Source: Bilabrum cf. latius (Eukaryota; Bigyra: Bicosoecida; Bigyra; Bicosoecida). From it: a stretch of DNA of 64,000 nucleotides. The translations under genes and the position numbers were made by a program. Shown piece after piece: positions 43,897 to 53,707 of the stretch (its first letter is position 1; every line of letters begins with the position of its first letter). Location of the stretch: positions 62,001-126,000 of the forward strand of contig OZ237766.1 in NCBI GenBank assembly GCA_965178125.1, in the 5' to 3' direction. The notes below the pieces were generated by a model. That model was given only the letters and a program-made list of their open reading frames with translations. It was not told the origin of the DNA and searched no databases.

Positions 43897-46800
43897 ATCG
43901 CAGATGATGAGGATCGACTTAGAACAGCTGAGGCAGGCATAGCTACGGGATGGCTGTGTGACGAGTGAGGGCTGGGCGATGCTCGAGGAGGCCATGCGTG
44001 GAGCCGGGTACGGGCCCGGCGCGTGCAGGAGGGGCGTCAACGTCGACCCGATCTCTGGTCTCATGTGGCCTGTGAGGATACCCGTCAAGCGGTGGCCGGC
44101 GGGTCCGCACCTGATCGCACGGCAGTGCGATGCACCCGTGCGTCCGCTCGTGTTCGAGTACCCGAGTGACGAGAGCAGCCTGCAGGCCATCGCCAGAGTG
44201 CACTCCCCCGAGGCGGCTCTCTCGGAGTCCACCCCCGGGGAACACAGGAGGGACTCGTACGGCATTTCGGGGAGCGGGACATCCCCCCTGCTTTCTCCCA
44301 AGCAGATGCGCCGCCATGCAGACGCGGTGCGGCGCCGGGCCCTGGAGGCGGTGGAGCTGCTGGTGGACCAGGGGTCCTTCGTGGGGCAGCGGGTGCATCG
44401 CACTGCAGCCCTGCTGATGGCCTACGGGGGGTCCTCTGTGACGCTCCCGGACCTGCTGCCGGCGCCGCGCAACCAGGTTCCGCTCGAGTGGGCGGGCCCC
44501 TGCTGCGCGCTGGAGGAGGGGCTGCGGCTGGCCGCGGATCTGCCATGCACCGTGGCGGCGGGGGTGGCGGCTTGGGCCGTGGCGGGGCTGCGGGCGGCCT
44601 GCAGCGCAGGCAGGGCCGCCGATGGGGACTTTGAGAGGGGAGAGGGGGAAGGCGCGGATGTGCAGGTGCACGGCATTGCGGTGCAGGGGCCTATGCCCCG
44701 TGCAATGATCCGCGAGATCCGGGCAATGGTGGCTGCGGCGCCGCGCATGAGGTTCCGCGACGCGGTGGCCGTGCTGCAGGCGATAGAGTCTGGCGAGTGT
44801 CTGCAGTGGACTCGATGGCCGCCGCCCACTGCGGAACCGGAGGCGCCGCGCAGTTCCATGCGAGGGTCCTCTGCTGCTGGCGATGGTGCCACGATCCAGT
44901 TGCCAGCGCTTCGTGAAGGTTCGCTCTGGCGCTCGGCGTCTTCGTCGCAGCGCCGTCTGGAGTGCATGCAGCGGGCGGGGGCCTGGCTGCGGAGACTGCT
45001 GCAGGAGCTGCGGCCGATGCTTCACGCTCGGCAGTTGGCGGTGCAGCGGCTGTACTTTTTGTGGCGAGCAGCGGACACGTCGCGCCACTTGGAAGTCGTG
45101 AGAGAGGAGGAGAAGCAAAGGGCGATAGAGAAGGAGAAACAATCGCTGGTAGGGAGGGGGGCAGGTGCATTGGTAGAGGGTGGGGCGGGGGACGGCCCAC
45201 AGGCACCGATGGAAGTCGAGGAAAGTGCAGGGCAGGATGGCTGCGCGGCGCCGGGCAGCGATGGCGAGAAGCCGACTGGTGCTGGAGACGGCCGCATGCC
45301 GGAGACAGAGAGGGAGGAAGGCGACGAGGACGGGGACGGGGACAGGGATGGGGGCAAGGAGGAAGACAATGATCGTGCAGAGGGGGCTGCAGCCGACCAG
45401 GGTGCAGCGCATGAAGGTGCTCGCACCGAGGCTGGTGTAGCAGCAGCCCCAACGCCTAGCTCCCAAATGCCCGCAGCTCATGCTCCCGCCCCCCGAGCAG
45501 GGGCGAAGCGGAAGAGGCCTTTGACTCGGAGCCAGAAATCCGCCAGCGAACCGCCGTGCACGCCACCCGCGCGGACAGTGACCAGGCGCACCAGTCCCCG
45601 TCGGCGCGGCGCCGGTTCCGCAGTCACCCCGTCTCCCCGGCAGCGAAATGCAGGCCATGCTGGGGATTCTCGGAAGAACGGCAGTGGCAAGGGCAGTGGC
45701 AATGGCAGAGGCAAGGGTAGTGGGCGGGGGCGGGCGCCTCCTCGTGCGCCCCGACCCACTCGCCGCAGCGCCCGGCTGTTGAGGACGCCCGTGGGAGCAG
45801 AAGGACGTTTGCAGCAGCATGGTATGGAGGGTGAGGGAGACACAGAGGCCCGGGGCGAGAAGGATGAAGAAAAGGAGGAATAGGGTGATGGTGATGCCAA
45901 GGACGCGCAGGGGCGGGGAGACCCGGGGTCAGCCGCGGAGCCGAGTCCAAAGAAGAAGAGGAGGAGGGAGGCGGGGGCAAGCGCCGGTGGCAAGGAGCCA
46001 GAGCACCAAGTTGGCAGCACCAAAGCGCTGCCTGCTGCAGACGACTAGGAAGAGCACAAAGACAAGGGCAAGGAAGAGCACGATGAGGAGAAGAGTAAGC
46101 TGGCACTTGCAGCGGCAGAGGCAGCGGCCGCCGAGCTGGCGGCGGTGGCCATGGGTGCATCGCATGGTGGCGCAAGGTTGGGTCCAGTGTCTAGACTACT
46201 CGCTCAGAAGAAGGGCGCCGCGCAAACCGGTTCCGCATCAGCTCTCGTCCATTCGAGGGGGCCTCCAGCCGCAGCTGCAGCCAACGGTGCCACGAAGCCG
46301 AGCGCGGTGGTGCGTGACAGGCAGGCCGCAGAGAAGGAAGCCGCAGAGAAGAAGGCCGCAGGGAACGCGGTCGCAGGGAACAACGACACCGGGAGCAAGG
46401 CCGCAGGGAACAAGGCCAATGCCGCCGGTTTGCAATTCCCAGGCCGCAGCCGCCGCCGGCCCCGTTGTGAAGTGTGCGGGGAGACGTATGCTGGAGGCGC
46501 GCTGGCCGAGCACATTAAGTCGCGGGTGCATGTGAGGAGGCGGATGGCGGCGGTGCGAGAGGGCACCAGGTTGGCTGGGTCGTTCGTGACTGCCATGCTG
46601 GACGATAGAGAGAGAGAAAGGGGGAGAGGGGGGGCTTCCGGGTCGAGCGCGGGTGCATCGCATGGCGGTGCACCGTCCTCTGTAGATCCCTCGCTGGTGG
46701 TCGGCATCGGGGAGGGGGAGGAAATGCCGGCCTCCTCTCCTGCAGCCCCCTCCTCCTCCTCCTCCTCCTCCTCCTCCTCTTCGTCTTCTTCTCTCAGCGG

Positions 46801-49800
46801 TGGTGTGAATGGTGTGACGAGTGCGGTGGCAGAGGCCCAGCAGGTGCGTCCGCTCATGCTCTCGCCCCAGCCCGCGCCGCATACGGGCTCCGGCTCCGGA
46901 TTTGGTGTGACGAGCGCACCCGTCTCAACCTCCACCCCACCGGCGCAGCATGCGGCCTCCCTGCTCTCACCGGCGCCGCGCAGCGGAACCGCCTCCCCAG
47001 CAGGCTCCCAGGCCACCGCCGGCCTCGAGGACGCCCTCGACAGGACCGCCCTCCTGTCCCCCGCACTCGTCACACGGGGCGGGAAGGGTGCCCGGCCCCG
47101 GATTTCCGTGGGCGCTGCCGGCGCCCGGTGGGGCGGGCCCTCCTCGGGTGCCGGGTCTGGTGGAGTCGTCCACAGGGGCATGGGCAGGGGCATGGGCATG
47201 GGCAGGGGCATGGGCTTGGGCATGGGCATGGGCATGGGCATAGGCAGATCACCGGCCGGGCTATCCCGCGGTGACGTGTCCGCATGGCTTGAGTGGGAGG
47301 CATCTCCCGGCCGATCGGAGCTGGAGGCAGCCGCGGGGTTCGAAGAGCCGCTTCTTGAGGCGGCTGTGAGGCACGGCGTTAGGGCCATGAAGGCGCGTGT
47401 GACGAGTGCGAGGCGCTCTCGGTGGGCGGCGCTGGTGCGTTGGGCGGCGACGGAGGGTGCTCGGGTGCCGACGCAGGTGCGGGGCTGCAAGGCCCGTGGA
47501 AGGTGTGACGAGTGGGTCCAGCGGGCGCTGGCAGCTCGCGTGCAGCAGTTCAGGGCGAGCCGTCCGCACCTGTGGCTGGGGTACACGATCCACCGAAGGT
47601 TCCCCAAGCACGGGCAAGTTCGCCGGCTGGGACTGGACGAGGCGTGGGGCATGTGCGCGAGGGGGGAGGCGGAGGGGCTGCTGCGGGACATGGCAAGGCA
47701 GGCCAGGGAACAACCAGGGCTGGGGGCACAGCTGAGGAAGGTATTTCTGCGGGCCGTGCCGGTGACCCCCTGGGTGGCTCCACCGGTGGATGGCCAGGGA
47801 ACAAGTGAGACCGACACCGGCGGTGGTGCCAGCCTGGGTGCGGGGGCCCGCAGCCTGCTGCATCTGGCTTTAGGTGCTAGCGGGCGAGGCCTCGAAGGTG
47901 GAGGGGGAGCAGCAGCACGAAGCTATGCCAAGACCAAGAGGCCCAGTAGCCCGGGCAGCTCCAATGCAGGCGGGGAGGCTGCTGCCAACTCGATGCCGCT
48001 GTCAGAGGAGCAGGCGGACTTGCTGCTGCCTACCTCTTTGGCCGCCGATGCAGACCCATGGGATGCTGACATGCCGGCGGGGGTGCGCCGGCCGGTAGTG
48101 CGTGTGGATGGGCTGCCTTCGGGCTGGCTGCAGGGGGTGCACAATCAGGACGACAGCCTGCGTGTGGCGAGTGCGGGGGCCTTGGGACGGGTGCTGGGGG
48201 ATGCAGTGCGGCGGGTGCTGGCAGAGGGGAAGAGTGGTCAAAGCGACCACGGTGATCAAAGCGGCGCGCAGGGGAAGGGTGGACAAAGCGGTTCCGCTGT
48301 AAATCTCGCCTCTGCTGTGGCGGATGCGGCGCGAAAAGCCGGTGTCGCCGTAGCAGAGGGTTTCGAGGCGAAGGCTGCGGGGGCCGCTGCATCACGGCTG
48401 GAGGAGGCAGGGGTGCCTAAAGATACCACCAGTGCCAGCAGTGGTGGCGCTGCTAGTGAGGGATCCAGATCGATGGATAGCGACCAAGATTCGAAGAGCT
48501 CGGTGGCAAAAGGCAGCTCCACCTCTGCACATGCTAGTGGAGGTGGTGCCGCGCAACAATCGCCACTCGTCACACCGGCCTTGCCGTCCTGGGTGCAGCA
48601 GTCCGTGGGGGCAGAGCGCGCCCTCCGTCGCGCCGAGGACCGCATGGTGGAGGGCGGCATGGAGGCCAGGTGTGTGCCTGTCAAGAGCATGGCCAGGCCG
48701 TCAGACGGGCCGCGAGCCGGGCTCATGCGTCGGATCGAGACGGCGAGGCGGGCGGGCGTGCCGGAGGGCGTGCTTGCGGACTGGATGCAGGGGCTGGAGC
48801 GCGCCGTGAAGGGGCTGGAGATGCACCTGGGCTGCAGAGGGGATGGTGAGAGGGAAAGGAGTGGAGAAGGGGACAGGGATCAGGAGCAGGACGGGCTGTG
48901 GGACGTGACGGGTTGGCTGGAGGGCAGGGGCGAGGACCCGGTGCCGCTCGCCTCTTCTTCTTCTTCTTCTTCCCCTTCTTCTGATGCGGCTGCTGCATCC
49001 TCTTCATCGTCTTCTTTCTTGCATTCTGGTTCAGGGCGGACACGCCGTGGGTTTGGCACTCCGAGCGCGGTGCACGTGCTGGTGGGCAGGTCCCTGCCGC
49101 AGCTCAGGAAGCAGCGGGCGGCGGCTGCTCTCGCCATGGAGCAGCTCGAGGAGCGGGAGCGGGAGCAAGCTGGGGGGAGTGGGCGCAGCGGGTCTGGTGG
49201 AGGGCTTCGTATGAGCAGCAGTGCAGTGCAGGCTGCGAGCTGGTCGTCCTCCCCAATCGGCGATGGGGACGATGATAACGAGGATGGTTGGTCCTCCAGC
49301 GGGGGCTCGGACGCAATGGGAGAAGGAGAGGAGGAGGACCGGGCTGCGCCGCGATTCGATGCATCCATGCCTCGCAAAGACACGGACCCTCTTGGCCCCG
49401 GTCGGCTGGTGGGGCTCAAAGAGGCCTTCAGGGGGCTGAGGCGGATGCTCAGGCTAGTGCCACAGGTGCTGGCGGGCAGGCTGGTGGAGAGGGCGAGCGC
49501 GGCCCGGGGTGCCAGGGCGCGTGCGTGGCGGGGGAGGAGGGAAGCAAGGGCCAGGGCGCTGGTGCTGCGTGCCCAGGGGCTGAAAGAGGGGTGTGACGAG
49601 TGGGATGCGGCCATGCGGCAGCTGGAGTCGCAGGGCTGGATTCCTGTGCCCAGCGCGGTGGGTGTGGAGCATGACCCTGACACGTTTGCTGACGTGTTGG
49701 CGGAGTTGTAGGTCCGCCTAGAGCAGAGAGCTGACGAAGAGGAGGGCGGAGACGACGATGCTACTGCTGGGGAACAGATGGTTGCAACCAGTGGATCGGC

Positions 49801-50553
49801 TGCATAGGCGCAGCAGCCGATGGCAGACGGCACGGTAGACGATGTCGCCTCTGCACCAGCAGCCACCATGGAGGGCGACCGGGCCAGCTCGGCCGGGACT
49901 GGCACGGATGCATCGCAGTCTATCCAGGAATTGAGAGCACCCGGGTAGCTGGCGGGCAGCGGTGTTCAGAGAACCAGACACGGTGATGGAGAAGCAGGTG
50001 CAGAGGCCGGTCGAGGGGCTGGCTAGTCGGCTCGCTCGGCAAGTCAGGTGCCGCAACAGAAAGCAGTATCTCTCGATGGTGCAGGTTAGGCCGCTATGGA
50101 GCAGGACGATTGCAGCCATGGTGCATCGCATGGTGGTGCAGCCATATCCCGGCCTCCCTCGCAGCAGCAGATGTTCGCAGGCAGCAAGGAAAAGAAAGAA
50201 TTTGACGCTGGTGCTGGTGCTGGTGCTGGTGCTGGTGCTGGTGCTGGTGCTGGTGCTGGTGCTGGTGCTGGTGCTGGTGCTGGTGCTGGTGCTGGTGCTG
50301 GTGCTGGTGCTGGTGCTGGCAGTGCTATTGCAGGGATCGATGGCGGGCACCGTAGGGGCCCTGAAGCTGCTGCAGAGGCTACTCCTCCACCAGCCAAACG
50401 CGATGGCAACGATTAGCCCAGTGAATACAGAGGTGTGCACAAGGCAAGTAATGAGGGGGCAGGGAGAGAAGCAGGCACCAGCCATCAGCAGCCACCCAGC
50501 GCTGCACTGCCAATCCAAGCCCCGGCCGATGCTGCTTCTGATGCTGCCGCTGA

Positions 50554-50648
<95 letters not shown>

Positions 50649-52219
50649 TTGGGGCAGCCTCGAGAGCACCAGCCAGGAATGCACGCGCATCGCAGTGCAG
50701 TGCGCCCAGCAGCCCGCCCACCACCCGCCGCAGACTCAGGTCCAGACGAAGCAAAGCCGGCAGTCGGGCTGCAACGTCCAGGGAGGCATCTGAGGCATCT
50801 TCGGTACTACACGCGAGTGGGTCTGGCGAGTTGAAGCACAGCGCAAGCAGCCAATCATCTTCAGGTGCAAGCCAGAGCCAAGCCGACGACAAGGACAAGG
50901 ACAAGAACAAGGACAAGGACAAGGACAAGGACAAGGACAGTGTTGAAGACACTACCGGAGGCAAAGTCAAGAGCTCAGGTTCTATCGTGGGGTCCAGACC
51001 AACAGGCCGCCGCCGGCTCCCCAAGCCGTCGTCACCGTCAGCACCGTCCTTCCCTTCGATTCCCGCGAGATCATCGGTGCGGCTTGGACTCAAAAGGAGC
51101 AGGAGCACTGGCACTGGCACGGGCACAGGCAGGAATGACGAGGCGCGCAAAGGTGCAAGGGGATCAGGAGGGAAGGAAGAAGCGGATGGGCAGGGACAGC
51201 GACAAGGACAGGGGCAGGAGCAGGGGCAGGCGGGGGGTCCTCAGTCGATCGGTGCATGTGTGGATTCTGTTGCACCAGCAACCTCGAATGCAGAGGTAAG
51301 CCCAGCAACAGAGGCAGCGGCAGAGGCACCGCCCGCCAAGAAACCCCGGCATGCACGCAGAAAGGCAGCTCAGGTAGCGATGACAACCTTGGGAGGCAAT
51401 ATGAGCGCTTCTTCTTAGCCCCAGTCTAAGCCAAGGGTGCTGGGCGAGGCATTCAGCAGCCCAAAGAGGCCCGATCGGGCACATGATGCGCCTGGTCCCA
51501 TCGATGCAAGCGTTGATAAATCCCCCGCTGTGGATCGGCTCAGCCGGCTGCTGGCTAGCCCGGGAGATGCGGACGCAGCTTCTGCCGGTGCATGGCACGG
51601 TGGTGCGCGCCGGGCCCGCCGGGTGCGTGTGCAGCGTACAAGGGTGAACCAGCAGAGCTTTGAGCTGGAGGTCTCTGCCTCATCCACCTCTTCGGGGTCT
51701 GGGTCTGCAGGTGAGTCTGGACCGGGAGGGCCAGCATAGAGCAAGTCAATAGACTAGTAGCGAGGTACTGCCTCTGGGTCTGCAGGTGGGTCTGGACCGG
51801 GAGGGCCAGCATAGAGCAAGTCAATAGACTAGTAGCGAGGTACTGCCTCTGCTGCTGCTGTTGGGGCTCATGGCGCAGTGGTGCAAGGTGACGAGTGCAG
51901 CACTGTGCCCAGCACCACCGGACACGAGCCCTCCACTGCGTCCACGCCAGGGTCTACCCGGGGGAGCAGCAGTCGAGGGAGGCAGGGGCGCACCCAGGGG
52001 AATGACCCCACCATGGGGGACTCCTCCCCCACCCGGGGTTCTGCCTCTGCCTCTGCCTCTGCCTCTGCCTCCTCCTCCTCCCCCGCGACCTCAAGCGGGG
52101 CGAGCCCCTCCCTCAAACGCCGAGTCAGACGCAATTCAAAGAGGGGCCGCCGGCTCAAGACGTACATGGATCCGCTGCGGAGGGTGCTGGGGTCACCTGG
52201 GTCTCTCGGGATCAGTGAT

Positions 52220-52251
<32 letters not shown>

Positions 52252-53365
52252 AGACGAAGAAGTGGAGGAGTAGGCAGGGGGAGTCAAGGGGACCGCGCGA
52301 GGCAGCCGGCTGCCAGTCCTCGGGAAGGCCTCCTCCCATCGATCCCATGCCAGGGGGTCGGTGGCAGTGAGCGGCGGCGGCAGTGCCCATGCTGGCCCTC
52401 TCGGGGTCAGGGCTGCCCTCAAGCCCTCCTTGTTGTGCTCCAGAGCACGGGCAGGTGTGACGAGTGCAGCGCGGCGGCGTGCGGTGGGTGTCCCCTTGAA
52501 GAAGCGGGGTAAGGGGAAGGCTAGCCGCAGCAGTGCAGTGCAGTCTCGTGGTTGGCAGGGGGGGCAGCAGTCGCACTGGGACGTAGTGTCGTCGCCAGAG
52601 CCCAAGCCAGGGCAGCAGGGTGCATCGCACGGTGATGCGAGCAGTCTGGCTGGGGTGGCCGTGGGAAGCGACGCGTTCCAGCCGAGGCACATCCTCGTGG
52701 GCCGGGGACCAGGGAACAAGGAAGGCAAGGAAGGTGATGAGCGCACGGGTGATGGACCTGGACCAGGCATCGCCAGGCGCCGCCGCCGGACAGTAATGGT
52801 CACCCCGGGTTCCCTGGGGCACACCCTGGGTGCTGTTGACCCCAAGGTGGGGTCAAGTCCTGGATGGCGGGCGGCTCGCGGCGGAAAGAAGGCTGCTTTG
52901 GGATCAGGCGTGGTGCCTGCAGGCAGAGCAGTTCCCAGGCCTCTGGCATCTGCGTCCTCGGGGTCAGCGACGGGTGTGTTCCTGAGGAAGGGCAAGCGCA
53001 AGGGCAAGCTCTCAGGAAATGTGACGAGTGCGAGCAGGAGGGGCGTGCTGAGGAAGGCAGGGGCCCAGGCAGCGGCAGTAGGTGCCATCGCTCCTGCAGG
53101 CCACCGTGTTCTTGTTGGCAGAGGCGTGTTGTCACCTGCAGGCAGGGCGAGCACTCCATCGAGGGACCGCAGCAGGGGAGGCAACCTGGCAGGGGGGGAG
53201 TGGTCACCGGGTGATGAAGTAGTGACAGGAAAGGTGGAGAAGCTGAGTGCTACTAGATCTAGGGTGCAGCGGACGGACAAGAGCAACAGCAACGCGGCCC
53301 GGCGGTCTTCGTCGGGGCAGAGAGGGGCTATCCTGCCCAGATCAAGCAGGCGGAAAGCACACTAA
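42134..53365 (+). CDS. Giant low-complexity protein with a DBF4-type zinc finger (3,743 residues, single exon)
   Basis: One frame runs 11,232 bases from ATG 42134 to TAA 53365 without any TAA or TGA. It crosses 18 TAGs: 42197, 43940, 45881, 46046, 49709, 49805, 49946, 50024, 50087, 50414, 51416, 51737, 51752, 51755, 51812, 51827, 51830, 52271. At residue 1445 it has CEVCGETYAGGALAEH then IKSRVH, a C-x2-C-x12-H-x5-H finger of the DBF4 type (binds DNA or kinase partners in DBF4). Regions with less bias lie near residues 610-950 and 1760-1880 (PHLWLGYTIHRRFPKHGQV). The rest is disordered: basic nuclear-signal-like clusters (PKKKRRRE), acidic runs, (GA)n, (AP)n, (KD)n. It may be a nuclear scaffold; that is inference. 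Transcript data might split it into several genes. Confidence 0.7.
50207..50320 (+). repeat. (GCTGGT)19 array encoding (Ala-Gly)n
   Basis: A perfect hexanucleotide array of about 114 bases lies in frame inside the giant gene. It is the same hexamer as the arrays at 8855 and 31855. Confidence 0.95.
50555..50647 (+). repeat. (GCTCCT)n array encoding (Ala-Pro)n
   Basis: About 15 copies of GCTCCT lie in frame in the giant gene, 235 bases after the (GCTGGT) array. One base per unit separates the two hexamer classes. Confidence 0.95.
51701..51850 (+). repeat. Two tandem 75-base units, each with three in-frame TAG codons
   Basis: Units begin at 51701 and 51776 and are almost identical (a GAG/GGG difference). 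Each encodes a 25-residue block, GSAG(E/G)SGPGGPAxSKSIDxxRGTAS, where x is TAG. The period is a multiple of three, so the giant frame is kept. Confidence 0.93.
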
Positions 53366-53707
53366 GCCGAACGCAAATGTCTCCTGCGGTGTCGCGACTC
53401 TTGGGAAATGCCTCACCACTTCGAAAGATCGGAGCGAAGTACGGAACCATCCCTGCCCGCAGCTCCCCCATGCACACTGTTAATATGACGATAAGTGCTG
53501 GCGCGTGCCATTAAACTTGTATTTATATAGATCTACACGATTCAAAATACACGCTACACGGGCTAACAAATCGCCCGAAGGCTACTTCAGATCACCTCAA
53601 GCCATGGGGCTGCTGTGCTGCTTCTCCGTGGTGGGGAGAGGCAGTGCGCTGCTTGTTGCCTTTGTGTTCGATTGCATTCGGATCAGCCGCCTACAACGAC
53701 TGGATCA
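53366..53707. other. Convergent intergenic region
   Basis: 342 bases between the stop of the giant gene (+) and the stop of the next minus-strand gene. AT-rich around 53480-53540. No gene seen. Confidence 0.4.
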
